A stretch of 64,000 bases of DNA, from assembly GCF_026340305.1 (NCBI RefSeq), contig NZ_JAPEPI010000001.1:2728001-2792000 (forward strand). Direction: 5' to 3'. This DNA is from Streptomyces sp. NBC_01381 (GTDB lineage Bacteria; Actinomycetota; Actinomycetes; Streptomycetales; Streptomycetaceae). Shown here piece after piece: positions 1 through 8,470 of the stretch. The notes under the pieces are model-generated. The model had not been told where the DNA came from, ran no database searches, and saw only the letters and a list, made by a program, of their open reading frames with translations. The position numbers were made by a program, and so were the translations under genes. How positions within the stretch are numbered: the stretch's first letter is position 1; each line of letters starts with the position of its first letter.

Positions 1-13
1 TCACGGCCATAAC

Positions 14-27
14 TAGAACTAGTTCCA
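14..27. promoter_or_regulatory. KstR-type operator, perfect match
   Basis: The 14-mer TAGAACTAGTTCCA fits TnnAACnnGTTnnA at every fixed position. It lies 133 bases before the ECF sigma gene and close to the left window edge, so it may control a divergent gene outside the window. The assignment to KstR rests on the known motif and on the KstR-like gene at 11426-12064. Confidence 0.65.
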
Positions 28-159
28 ATGATCGCCCAAGTCGACTGTTTCGTCAGGAGACTTGGAAGTGAGGCGCCGGTCACACTCGCCGGGCCCGATG
101 TCACACCCGGACCCCCGCCCCCGCTCCTAGGGCATAACCACGCACAGAGGAGACCCGCC

Positions 160-1077
160 ATGTCCGGCACTTCCGAGGCGGACGACGCCACCCGAGCCTT
201 CGTCGACCACCGCGAGCTGCTGTTCTCCCTCGTCTACAACATGCTCGGCACCGTCGCCGACACCGAGGACGTGCTGCAGGAGACCTGGCTCGCCTGGGCG
301 CCCCGGCACGCGGCCCGCGACGCCGAGCCGATCGGGAGTCCCCGCGCCTATCTCGTACGCATCGCCGTGAACAAGGCCCTCGCCCGGCAGTCCGTCATCA
401 GTCGCCGGCGCGAGACCTACATCGGTCCCTGGCTCCCCGAACCGCTGCTCACCCGGGCCGTCGAACCCGTCCATGAGCCGGACGCCGCCGAAGCGGTCGA
501 GCGTGCCGAGTCGGTGTCGATGGCGCTCCTCGTGGTCCTGGAGACCCTCTCCCCGCTGGAGCGCGCGGTCTTCGTCCTGCACGAGGTCTTCGGGTACGCG
601 CACACCGAGACCGCCGAGATCATCGGCCGGACCCCGGCCGCCGTGCGCCAGCTCGCCCACCGGGCCCGTGAGCATGTGCGGGCCAAACGGCCCGCCGGAA
701 ACGCGGACGCGCGCCGCCGCAGAGAGGTCACCGAGCGGTTCGCCGAGGCGGTGGCTGCGGGGGACGCCGAGACGCTGCTGCGGCTGCTCGCGCCGGATGT
801 CGTCCTGTGGGCCGACGGTGGGGGCAAGGCGCCGGGGGCGGGGCCGCGCCCGCTGCGGGGCGCCGACAGGGTGGCCGAGCTGTTCGTCAAGCGTGCCGCG
901 CTCAGGCCCGCGGGGGCGGAGCTCCGCTACTGCCACATCAACGGCGATCCCTCGGTGCTGCTGTTCAACGAAGGCGCCCCGTACGCCGTGCTCGTCCTCG
1001 ACCTGACGCCGGACGGCGAGCGGGTGCGCGGGCTCTACAACGTCATGAACCCCGACAAGCTCGCCCACCTCGCCTGA
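160..1077 (+). CDS. ECF41-type RNA polymerase sigma factor with C-terminal SnoaL-like domain (SigJ-like)
   Basis: Extracytoplasmic-function sigma factor of 305 aa. Region 2 spans roughly residues 10-80 and region 4 roughly 120-175. A C-terminal NTF2/SnoaL-like extension follows. All three ECF41 hallmark motifs are visible: WLPEP at 91-95 between the two sigma regions, DGGGK at about 219-223, and NPDKL at 297-301. In ECF41 factors the extension replaces a separate anti-sigma factor and modulates activity from within the protein. The ATG at 160 was chosen because AGAGGAGA precedes it; the frame stays open upstream to 28 without a convincing ribosome site. The next gene, a DoxX-like membrane protein, is a plausible target, as ECF41 genes usually adjoin a small redox-type gene. 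Confidence 0.92.
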   Translation: MSGTSEADDATRAFVDHRELLFSLVYNMLGTVADTEDVLQETWLAWAPRHAARDAEPIGSPRAYLVRIAVNKALARQSVISRRRETYIGPWLPEPLLTRAVEPVHEPDAAEAVERAESVSMALLVVLETLSPLERAVFVLHEVFGYAHTETAEIIGRTPAAVRQLAHRAREHVRAKRPAGNADARRRREVTERFAEAVAAGDAETLLRLLAPDVVLWADGGGKAPGAGPRPLRGADRVAELFVKRAALRPAGAELRYCHINGDPSVLLFNEGAPYAVLVLDLTPDGERVRGLYNVMNPDKLAHLA

Positions 1078-1115
1078 ACGGCCGTTCCCCGCAAGGGAGT
1101 CAAAGGGAGTCACTC

Positions 1116-1469
1116 ATGTTCATCGCCTATGTGGCCGTCACCCTGCTGGCGGCCGCCGCCAACATCTACGTCGCCTTCGTCGACTACGCGCGCTCGCCCC
1201 AGGTCATCGCGAACATGGACCGGGCCCGCGTCCCGCGTTCCTGGCTGTTCCCGCTGGGCCATCTCAAACTGGCCGGTGGAGCAGGCCTGTTGGCGGGCTT
1301 CGCCGTGCCCTGGATCGGTGTGGCCGCCGGGGCCGGGCTCGTCCTCTTCTTCACCGGCGCCGTTCTCTTCCATCTGCGGGCGCGGGTGTACACGCTCCAG
1401 TACCCGCTCGGGTTCTGGGGACTTGCCGCGGCGGCGCTGGTCACCGGGCTCGCCCACCGGGGGATCTGA
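1116..1469 (+). CDS. DoxX-like family membrane protein
   Basis: Integral membrane protein of 117 aa with about four hydrophobic segments (near 1-22, 45-65, 68-90 and 98-115), matching the DoxX_2-like family in length and layout. The ATG at 1116 follows the purine-rich stretch AAAGGGAG. It starts 38 bases after the ECF41 sigma gene on the same strand, so the two are probably cotranscribed. DoxX-like proteins are linked to redox or thiol stress in other actinobacteria, but no catalytic motif here fixes a reaction. Confidence 0.85.
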   Translation: MFIAYVAVTLLAAAANIYVAFVDYARSPQVIANMDRARVPRSWLFPLGHLKLAGGAGLLAGFAVPWIGVAAGAGLVLFFTGAVLFHLRARVYTLQYPLGFWGLAAAALVTGLAHRGI

Positions 1470-1502
1470 GGCCGCGGTGACATCCCCGTGGACTCCTGGA
1501 AC

Positions 1503-1516
1503 TAGAACTGGTATCA
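1503..1516. promoter_or_regulatory. KstR-type operator, one mismatch
   Basis: TAGAACTGGTATCA matches seven of the eight fixed positions of TnnAACnnGTTnnA. It overlaps a separate perfect inverted repeat, GAACTG-GTAT-CAGTTC (1505-1520), which may be the real operator. It lies 76 bases before the aldehyde dehydrogenase start, a normal operator position. Confidence 0.5.
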
Positions 1517-1591
1517 GTTCTGCCAAAGCGTTCTGAGGCAGTGTCAGAAAGCGTGCCGCGCAGGGCGGAATCCCGCAGGAGGCAGTCAGCC

Positions 1592-3058
1592 ATGACCGAG
1601 CTCGTGGAACACGGACAGCTGTTCATCGGCGGGGAGCTTGTGGACCCCCTCGGCAAGGACGTCATCGAGGTGATCTCGCCGCACACGGGCCGGGTCTTCG
1701 CAACGGTCCCGCATGCCGCGCCCGCCGATGTCGACCGGGCCGTCGCCACCGCGCGCAAGGCGTTCGACGAGGGCCCCTGGCCCCGGATGACCCTCGACGA
1801 GCGGATCGAGGTGATCACAAAGATCAAGGACGCGATCGCCGTACGGCACGAGGAGATCGCCCGCGTCATCAGCTCCGAGAACGGCACCCCGTACACCTCC
1901 AGCGTCATGGTGCAGGCCCTCGCCGCGATGATGGTCTGGGACGCGGCGCTCACGGTCGCGCGCAACTTCACGTACGAGGAAGCGCGCGACGGAGCCCTCG
2001 GCAAGATCCTCGTCCGGCGCGAGCCGGTGGGCGTCGTGGCGGCCGTGGTCCCGTGGAACGTCCCGCAGTTCACCGCCGCCGCCAAGCTCGCGCCCGCGCT
2101 GCTCGCCGGGTGCCCGGTCATCCTCAAGACCTCGCCGGAAGCGCCGCTCGACGCCTACATCCTCGCCGAGATCGCCACGGAGGCCGGGCTGCCCAAGGGC
2201 GTGCTCTCGATCATCTCGGCGGACCGCGAGGTCAGCGAGTACCTCGTCGGGCACCCCGGCGTCGACAAGGTGTCCTTCACCGGTTCCGTCGGCGCGGGCA
2301 AGCGCGTCATGGAGGTCGCCGCCCGCAATCTCACCCGCGTGACCCTGGAGCTGGGCGGCAAGTCGGCCGCGGTGATCCTGCCGGACGCGGACGCGGCGAG
2401 CGCCGTCGCGGGGATCGTGCCCTTCGCCTGGATGATCAACGGCCAGGCGTGCGTGGCCCAGACCCGCATCCTCGTGCCGCACTCCCGCTACGACGAGTTC
2501 GCCGAGGCCTTCGCCGCGGCGGCCGGCGCGCTCAAGGTCGGCGACCCGCTCGACCCGGCCACCGAACTCGGTCCGCTCGTCGCCAAACGCCAGCAGCAGC
2601 GCTCCCTCGACTACATCCGCATCGGCCAGGAGGAAGGCGCCAAGATCCTCACGGGCGGCGGCCGTCCGGCCGGACTCGACGAGGGCTGGTACGTCGAGCC
2701 GACGCTCTTCGGCGGCGTCGACAACTCCATGCGCATCGCCCGTGAGGAGATCTTCGGCCCGGTCATCTGCCTTCTTCCGTACGGCGACGAGAGCGAGGCC
2801 GTGAAGATCGCCAACGACTCGGACTACGGGCTCAGTGGCAGCGTCTGGACGGCGGACGTGGAGCGCGGCATCGACATCGCGCGCCGGGTGCGCACCGGGA
2901 CGTACTCCGTGAACACCTTCAGCCTCGACATGCTCGGACCGTTCGGCGGCTACAAGAACTCCGGTGTGGGGCGGGAGTTCGGGCCCGAGGGGTACGGCGA
3001 GTACTTCGAGCACAAGATGATCCATCTGCCGGGCGGCTATGAGGGGACCGGTGCCTGA
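1592..3058 (+). CDS. NAD(P)-dependent aldehyde dehydrogenase
   Basis: Oxidises an aldehyde to the acid with NAD(P)+. The 488-aa length is typical for the superfamily. Catalytic residues are visible: Asn156 in VVPWN, Glu253 in LELGGK and the nucleophile Cys287 in GQACVAQ. The NAD-binding FTGS motif is near 229. The ATG at 1592 has the ribosome site AGGAGG nine bases upstream; the frame remains open to 1541 without one. The gene ends in TGATG, overlapping the ferredoxin start by one base, so the two are translationally coupled. A KstR-type site precedes it. M. tuberculosis carries an aldehyde dehydrogenase (Rv0223c) near a methyltransferase and a glycosyltransferase, comparable to the grouping here. 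The substrate is unknown. Confidence 0.93.
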   Translation: MTELVEHGQLFIGGELVDPLGKDVIEVISPHTGRVFATVPHAAPADVDRAVATARKAFDEGPWPRMTLDERIEVITKIKDAIAVRHEEIARVISSENGTPYTSSVMVQALAAMMVWDAALTVARNFTYEEARDGALGKILVRREPVGVVAAVVPWNVPQFTAAAKLAPALLAGCPVILKTSPEAPLDAYILAEIATEAGLPKGVLSIISADREVSEYLVGHPGVDKVSFTGSVGAGKRVMEVAARNLTRVTLELGGKSAAVILPDADAASAVAGIVPFAWMINGQACVAQTRILVPHSRYDEFAEAFAAAAGALKVGDPLDPATELGPLVAKRQQQRSLDYIRIGQEEGAKILTGGGRPAGLDEGWYVEPTLFGGVDNSMRIAREEIFGPVICLLPYGDESEAVKIANDSDYGLSGSVWTADVERGIDIARRVRTGTYSVNTFSLDMLGPFGGYKNSGVGREFGPEGYGEYFEHKMIHLPGGYEGTGA

Positions 3059-3291
3059 TGGGGGACCGCTGGCACGTCGAGGTGGACCGGTCCGTGTGCA
3101 TCGGCTCGGGGATGTGCGTGCTGACCGCTCCCGGCGGCTTTGAACTCGACTCCGCCCGGCAGTCGCACCCCGTCGCCGCCGACACCGACGCGAACGAGAA
3201 GGTCCTCGAAGCTGCGGAGGGCTGCCCGGTCGAGGCGATCACGATCACCCTGACGGGCAGCGGGGAGGTCGTGTTTCCCCCGGAGGACTAG
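3058..3291 (+). CDS. 3Fe-4S ferredoxin
   Basis: Small electron carrier of 77 aa. The cluster motif reads C-x5-C (CIGSGMC, residues 14-20), with the last ligand in GCPVEAI. There are only three cluster cysteines, which indicates a 3Fe-4S ferredoxin of the type that serves cytochrome P450 or other monooxygenases. The start overlaps the aldehyde dehydrogenase stop by one base. No P450 lies nearby on this strand, so the partner is either the aldehyde dehydrogenase pathway or an enzyme encoded elsewhere. KstR regulons in mycobacteria include a comparable ferredoxin (FdxD). Confidence 0.9.
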   Translation: MGDRWHVEVDRSVCIGSGMCVLTAPGGFELDSARQSHPVAADTDANEKVLEAAEGCPVEAITITLTGSGEVVFPPED

Positions 3292-3511
3292 CCGGGTCGG
3301 GGCGGGGCCTTCCGGTGGTGTGGGTGATCTTCACGTTTGTGACGGTCCGGGAGCCGCCTGGTGTTACCGCCGTGCACACCCTCTGCGCTCGAACAGGTGC
3401 GAACGGGACTTTACGTATGCGTTCCGCACGCCCATCCGATGACATCTGTGACTGTCCGCCCTCTTTGCGGTCTGCAACTCTCCTTGCGACGCCGCATGGG
3501 GAGGGGAAGCC

Positions 3512-6178
3512 GTGGACAAGCGGTACGAGGTCTACTGTCTGGCCGACAGGCTCTTCTACGAGACTCCGGACCGCTTGTCCGCGGGCGGCACGGGCGCCCC
3601 CGAGTTCGGGACGGCCGGCCGTGCGGTCCCGGAAGGGTGGCGCTCGGCGCGCACCGGCGACTGGCTGACCCTGGGCCCGGTCGACGAGGACGGGCACTCG
3701 CGGCCCGCGCCCGCACAGGGCTGGAAGATCCATGTCTCCGCCACGCTGGACAACGCCGACCGGATGGCGGCGGTGGTGTGGGACTACTGCGTGCCCCGCG
3801 CCGTGCCCTTCAAGTTCATCGCGGGGCGCCATCTGCTGCATCTGCGCAACAGCAAGTACGCGGGACGGGACGGCAGCGGCAAGTTCGCCACGATCTACCC
3901 GGCCGACGAAGACCAACTGCACACGGTGTTACGTGAGTTGGGCAAGGCGCTCGAAGGGTGCGAAGGTCCCTACATCCTCACCGATCTGCGCTGGCAGGAA
4001 GGACCGCTGTACGTCAGGTACGGCGCGTTCACCCGCCGCATGTGCGTGGACGGGCGGGGCGCCCTGGTCCCCGCGATCGAGGACGACCGGGGCAGGCTCG
4101 TCCCCGACTCGCGCGACCCGGCCTTCCGGGTGCCCGAGTGGGTGACGCTGCCGCCCTTCCTCGAACCCCAGCTCGCCGAGCGCAACCGGACGACGGTCAC
4201 CGACTTGCCGTACCGCATGGAGAAGGCCCTGCACTTCTCCAACGGCGGCGGTGTCTACGTGGGCACCGACACCCGCGACGGCCGCAAGGTCGTCCTGAAG
4301 GAGGCCCGCCCGCACGCGGGTCTCGCATCGGACGGGGCCGACGCCGTGGCCCGCCTCGAGCGCGAGCGGGACGCGCTGGGGAAGCTGGCGGGCCTCGGCG
4401 TCGCGCCCGAGGTGCGCGACTGGTTCGAACTCGGCGGCCACCGTTTCCTCGTCATGGACTTCCTGGAGGGCCGCACCCTCAACTCCTTCTTCGCCGACCG
4501 CCATCCGCTGTGCGTCAGTGAACCGGATCCCGACGCGATCGCCGCGTACACGGACTGGGCGCTGCGGATCCACCGGGCCGTCGAGGACGCCGTGACGGCG
4601 GTGCACGGGCGGGGGGTCGTCTTCAACGACCTGCACCTCTTCAACATCATGGTCGCGCCCGACGAACAGAGCGTCGCACTCCTCGACTTCGAGGCGGCGA
4701 CCGCCGTGGACGCGGGCGGACGTCAGGTCGTCGCCCACCCCGGATTCGTCGCGCCCCCCGACCGCACCGGCAAGGACGTCGACCGGTACGCGCTTGCCTG
4801 TCTGCGGCTCGCGCTGTTCCTGCCGGTCACCACGCTGCTGGCCATCGACCGGGGCAAGGCGGCGCATCTCGCGCAGGTGATCGCGGCCGAATTCCCGGAC
4901 GTGCCAAGGGAGTTCCTCGACCGGGCGGTGGCGGAGATCGAGCGGGTCGTGCCCGGTGAGAAGGTCGTGCCCGGTGAGAAGGGTGTCTCCGGTGACAAGG
5001 GTGTCTCCGGGCCCGTCATTCCTTCGGCAGCGGCGGCCGCACCGTTCGTCGACCCCGCCGACTGGCCGCGCAGCCGGGACTCGATGGTCAAGGCCATCCT
5101 CGCCTCGGCGACCCCGGAGCGCGACGACCGGCTCTTCCCCGGCGACATCGCGCAGTTCGCCGAAGGCGGCGGCCTCGGCCTCGCGCACGGCGCCGCCGGA
5201 GTGCTGCTCGCCCTCGCCGAAAGCGGCGGCGAACGCTACGAAGAGGGCGAGCGGTGGCTCCTGGAGCACACCGAACCCGCCCCGCCCGGCACGCCGTTGG
5301 GGCTCGACGACGGCCTCGCGGGCATCGCCCATGTCCTTGACCGGCTCGGTCACCGCAACCGCGCCCTCGACCTGACGGGGCTCATCCTCCAGGAGAACTG
5401 GCAGCGGCTCCCCTCCGACCTGCACGGCGGCCTCGCCGGGCTCGGCCTCGCCCTCGACGCCCTCGCCGAGAGCACCGGCGAGCACGTGCTCGGCCAGTAC
5501 GCCCTGAAGGCGGCGGAGCTGCTCGGCGAGCGGCTCACCGCCGCGCGCCCGCCCGAGGGGAAGCCACGGGCCGGCCTGCTGCACGGGGCCACCGGTCCTG
5601 CACTGCTCTTCCTGCGGCTGTACGAGCGGAACGGCGATCCCGCGCTCCTCGACCTGGCGGGGCGTGCGCTGCGCACGGACCTCGCCCGGTGCGTGGCGCG
5701 GCCCGATGGCAGCCTCGGTGTCGACGAGGGCTGGCGCACGATGCCGTACCTCGGTGACGGCAGCGTCGGCATCGGGATGGTGCTCGACGACTACCTCGCC
5801 CACCGGGACGACGCCGGGTTCGAGGCGGCGCGGCCGGGCATCCTGGCCGCCGCACGCTCACGCTTCTGCGTGCAGCCCGGCCTGTTCCGGGGGCGGGCCG
5901 GACTGCTCCTTCACGTCAACCGCAGCACCGCGCCGGGCATCACGCCCGACGACGTCGCCGCGCAGATCGAGGAACTCGGCTGGTTCGCCATGGCGTACGA
6001 GGGCCAACTCGCCTTCCCCGGCGAGCAGATGATGCGCCTCTCCATGGACCTGCACACCGGGACGGCGGGCTGTCTCCTCGCCCTCGCCGCCGCGCTCGGC
6101 GACGGCGGAGCGCACCTCCCCTTCCTGCCGCCGCTGCCGCGGCCCCAGAGCCGGTCCCGCCTTTCAGCGGGGTCGTGA
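3512..6178 (+). CDS. ramC: Class III lanthipeptide synthetase (RamC/AmfT, SapB maturation)
   Basis: Trifunctional LanKC enzyme (888 aa) that phosphorylates Ser/Thr in the RamS peptide, eliminates phosphate and cyclises onto Cys. An N-terminal lyase-like domain covers about 1-215. The Ser/Thr kinase domain covers about 240-480, with Lys263 in KVVLKEA, the catalytic loop FNDLHLFN (Asp373, Asn378) and Asp392 in LLDFEA. The cyclase domain covers about 515-880 with LanC-like helices. The zinc ligands of true LanC proteins are not evident, as expected for class III. A short degenerate repeat (VVPGEK twice, then GVSGDK) links kinase and cyclase. The start is GTG at 3512 behind GGGGAGGGG. The 220-base upstream region should hold the ramR-dependent promoter, but I could not pick out a site. 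It is first in the ram operon. Confidence 0.93.
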   Translation: MDKRYEVYCLADRLFYETPDRLSAGGTGAPEFGTAGRAVPEGWRSARTGDWLTLGPVDEDGHSRPAPAQGWKIHVSATLDNADRMAAVVWDYCVPRAVPFKFIAGRHLLHLRNSKYAGRDGSGKFATIYPADEDQLHTVLRELGKALEGCEGPYILTDLRWQEGPLYVRYGAFTRRMCVDGRGALVPAIEDDRGRLVPDSRDPAFRVPEWVTLPPFLEPQLAERNRTTVTDLPYRMEKALHFSNGGGVYVGTDTRDGRKVVLKEARPHAGLASDGADAVARLERERDALGKLAGLGVAPEVRDWFELGGHRFLVMDFLEGRTLNSFFADRHPLCVSEPDPDAIAAYTDWALRIHRAVEDAVTAVHGRGVVFNDLHLFNIMVAPDEQSVALLDFEAATAVDAGGRQVVAHPGFVAPPDRTGKDVDRYALACLRLALFLPVTTLLAIDRGKAAHLAQVIAAEFPDVPREFLDRAVAEIERVVPGEKVVPGEKGVSGDKGVSGPVIPSAAAAAPFVDPADWPRSRDSMVKAILASATPERDDRLFPGDIAQFAEGGGLGLAHGAAGVLLALAESGGERYEEGERWLLEHTEPAPPGTPLGLDDGLAGIAHVLDRLGHRNRALDLTGLILQENWQRLPSDLHGGLAGLGLALDALAESTGEHVLGQYALKAAELLGERLTAARPPEGKPRAGLLHGATGPALLFLRLYERNGDPALLDLAGRALRTDLARCVARPDGSLGVDEGWRTMPYLGDGSVGIGMVLDDYLAHRDDAGFEAARPGILAAARSRFCVQPGLFRGRAGLLLHVNRSTAPGITPDDVAAQIEELGWFAMAYEGQLAFPGEQMMRLSMDLHTGTAGCLLALAAALGDGGAHLPFLPPLPRPQSRSRLSAGS

Positions 6179-6223
6179 CACAACCCATAGGGAACACCAC
6201 GTCCCCAAACGAGAGGGAAGCTC

Positions 6224-6346
6224 ATGGCACTCCTCGACCTGCAGAGCATGGAATCCGACGAGATGACGGGTGGCGGCGGAGGCGGCGGCAGCCAGCTCAG
6301 CCTGCTCCTGTGCTGGAGCACCGCCAGCATCACCCTTTGTCTGTGA
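6224..6346 (+). CDS. ramS: SapB/AmfS-type lanthipeptide precursor
   Basis: A 40-aa precursor for the surfactant peptide that lowers surface tension during aerial growth. The leader begins MALLDLQSME, giving the LxLQ recognition motif of class III leaders. The core holds two copies of S-x2-S-x3-C: SQLSLLLC (23-30) and STASITLC (32-39). Each can form a lanthionine or labionin ring, as in SapB/AmfS. Seven consecutive glycines (16-22) separate leader and core; this is unusual to my knowledge. The ATG at 6224 follows GAGAGGGAAG. It sits 45 bases after ramC and is followed by a hairpin at 6394. Confidence 0.93.
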   Translation: MALLDLQSMESDEMTGGGGGGGSQLSLLLCWSTASITLCL

Positions 6347-6393
6347 CGCGGTCCGTGACGCCACTTCGCGACTGACGGCACGGAATTGAAGGT

Positions 6394-6424
6394 CCGGACG
6401 GCACCCCGGCAAGGGGCCGTCCGG
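6394..6424 (+). terminator. Intra-operon hairpin between ramS and ramA
   Basis: A perfect 9-bp inverted repeat, CCGGACGGC / GCCGTCCGG, encloses a 13-base GC-rich loop. It lies 47 bases after ramS and 82 before ramA. Such a hairpin could attenuate read-through so that the peptide transcript outnumbers the exporter transcript. There is no T-run, so the effect is inferred. Confidence 0.5.
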
Positions 6425-6506
6425 GCCCGCCGCCACCGCCACGGACACAGAGGCCCGCAGGCCGCCAGGCCCCGCGGGCCACGAGGACGACGAGGACCCG
6501 CACCGC

Positions 6507-8249
6507 ATGGCGACGACGACCCCCCGTCCGCAGCACCACCCCACATCCGACGCCGGCCTGTTGCGCGCCGCGACCCGCCACAGTGCCGCCCGCTGCACGG
6601 TGCTGGCCCTGTGCACCGTCGCGGCCGCGGGCGCGAGCCTGCTGCTGCCGCTCGCGATCGGCCGCGCCCTGGACGCCGTTCTGACCGGCCATGCGACCGG
6701 CGGCGCGACCGGTGACGGCGGATCCGACGCCACCCGCTGGATCCTCGTGTGCGCGGCGCTGATCGGCGTCAGCGCCCTCCTCGACGCCGTCGACGGCGTC
6801 GTCACCGGGACCACCAACGCCCGCACCACGGCCTGGCTGCGCGGCCGCGTCGCACGCCATGTGCTCGCCGTCGGCCCGCGCACCACCGCACGCTTCGCCC
6901 ACGGCGACCTGGTGGCCCGCCTCGTCGACAACGCCGCACACGCGGGCATCGCGCCCGCCACCTTGGCCGGGCTGCTCGCCGCCCTGGTCACACCCGTCGG
7001 CGCCGTGGTGGCCCTCGTCCTGATCGACGGCCTGCTCGCCGTGGTGTTCATCGCCGGGGTGCCCGTACTCGTCCTGCTCCTGCGAGCGTTCGTGCGCGTC
7101 TCGTCGGACTGCGTGGCGCGCTACCAGCGGGTCCAGGGGGACATCGCGGGCCGCCTGAGCGAGGCGATCGGCGGGGCCAGGACGATCGCGGCCGCGCGAA
7201 CCGAGGACAAGGAGGCGGCGCGCGTCCTCGGGGCGCTGCCCGAACTCACCCGCCAGGGACACCGGATGTGGCGGGCCCAGGGCCGCTCCCAGGCGCAGGC
7301 GGTCATGGTCGCGCCGGTCCTGCAGCTGGCGGTCGTAGCCGTCGCGGGCCACCTTCTTCTCCAACACCGCGTCACCGTCGGAGAGTTGCTTGCCGCATCC
7401 CGGTACGCGGTGCTCGCCACCGGGATCGGGATGCTCGTCGGACAGCTGGGCGGCCTGGTGCGGGCGAGGGCGGCCGCGCGGCGTCTGGGAGAGGTGCTCG
7501 CGGAACCGGAGACCGCGTACGGTGCAGCCGAACTCCCCGCAGGCGGAGGGCTGTTGGAGATGCGCGGGATCAAGATGACACGCGGTGGGCGTACCGTGCT
7601 CGACGGCGTCGACCTGACGGTGCCCGCGGGCGGCACGCTCGCCGTGGTCGGCCGTTCCGGCGCGGGCAAGTCGCTGCTCGCCTCCCTCGCGGGGCGGCTC
7701 GCCGACCCCGACGAAGGGGACGTACGCCTCGACGGCGTCCCGCTGCGCTCGCTCGGCCGCGCCGAGCTGCGCCGCGAGGTCGGCTACGCCTTCGAGCGCC
7801 CCGCGCTGCTCGGCGCGACCCTGGAGGACACGATCGGCTTCGGCGCCCCGCGCCCGGCCCCCGCCCGCATCCGCGAAGCGGCCGGCGCGGCCCGCGCCGA
7901 CACCTTCATCACCCGCCTCCCCGACGGCTACGCCACCCCCTGCGCCCAGGCGCCGCTGTCCGGCGGCGAGGTCCAACGCCTCGGTCTGGCAAGGGCGTTC
8001 GCGCGCGGCGGGCGGCTGCTGATCCTGGACGACGCGATGTCGAGCCTGGACACCGTGACGGAACACCACATCGCCGAGGCCCTGCTCCACCGCACCCCGC
8101 ACCGCAGCCGCCTGATCATCGCCCACCGGGCCACGACGGCGGCCCGCGCGGACGCGGTGGCCTGGCTGCACGAGGGCCGGATCCGGGCGGTGGGGAGGCA
8201 TGAGGAGCTGTGGGAGCGGGCGGAGTACAGGGAGGTGTTCGGCGCGTGA
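6507..8249 (+). CDS. ramA: ABC exporter half-transporter (RamA-like), lanthipeptide export
   Basis: Fused membrane and ATPase half-transporter of 580 aa. Transmembrane helices fill about 30-325. The nucleotide-binding domain follows, with Walker A GRSGAGKS near 380 and signature LSGGEVQ. Walker B is LLILDD, with Asp where the catalytic Glu normally sits. RamB keeps the Glu but has an altered signature (LSAGE), so the two probably form a heterodimer with one consensus and one degenerate ATP site. The ATG at 6507 follows GAGGACGACGAGGAC. The stop TGA (8247-8249) overlaps a GTG that appears to be the original start of ramB. Confidence 0.88.
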   Translation: MATTTPRPQHHPTSDAGLLRAATRHSAARCTVLALCTVAAAGASLLLPLAIGRALDAVLTGHATGGATGDGGSDATRWILVCAALIGVSALLDAVDGVVTGTTNARTTAWLRGRVARHVLAVGPRTTARFAHGDLVARLVDNAAHAGIAPATLAGLLAALVTPVGAVVALVLIDGLLAVVFIAGVPVLVLLLRAFVRVSSDCVARYQRVQGDIAGRLSEAIGGARTIAAARTEDKEAARVLGALPELTRQGHRMWRAQGRSQAQAVMVAPVLQLAVVAVAGHLLLQHRVTVGELLAASRYAVLATGIGMLVGQLGGLVRARAAARRLGEVLAEPETAYGAAELPAGGGLLEMRGIKMTRGGRTVLDGVDLTVPAGGTLAVVGRSGAGKSLLASLAGRLADPDEGDVRLDGVPLRSLGRAELRREVGYAFERPALLGATLEDTIGFGAPRPAPARIREAAGAARADTFITRLPDGYATPCAQAPLSGGEVQRLGLARAFARGGRLLILDDAMSSLDTVTEHHIAEALLHRTPHRSRLIIAHRATTAARADAVAWLHEGRIRAVGRHEELWERAEYREVFGA

Positions 8250-8470
8250 CCGGCCCGCCCACAGGAGCCCAAAGCCCCTACCGCCGGGGTGTCCGCTTCC
8301 TGTGGCGCTCCCTCCGGGCGGTAGGGGCGCATCTGCAGGTGTGGGAACGGCGGGAGTTCCGGGAGGTGTTCGGCGCGTGAGGCTGCCCGCAGGTGCCAAG
8401 GGTCCGACACCGGGCCCCTCGACCACCCCGAAGGGCCCCTACAGCCGGGGTGTCCGCTTCCTGTGGCGCA
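8182..8470 (+). repeat. Tandem imperfect duplication of the ramA-ramB junction
   Basis: The segment from 8182 (end of ramA) through the first residues of ramB at 8308 recurs from 8313. The offset is 131 bases up to the stop codon and 161 bases after it. Both copies contain the ribosome site GGGAGGT, the overlap GTGA, and coding for a peptide ending GVRFLWR. In the first copy (GTG 8246) the frame does not continue into RamB. In the second copy (GTG 8377) it does. The copies differ at many bases, so the duplication is old. Confidence 0.85.

Noticed and set aside
28..159. ATG 28 as start of the ECF41 sigma factor
   Set aside because: No ribosome site, overlap with the operator region, and the extra residues do not resemble sigma factors.
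8200..8376. ATG 8200 as start of ramB
   Set aside because: It would read the 3' end of ramA and the decayed duplicate in another frame, without a ribosome site.
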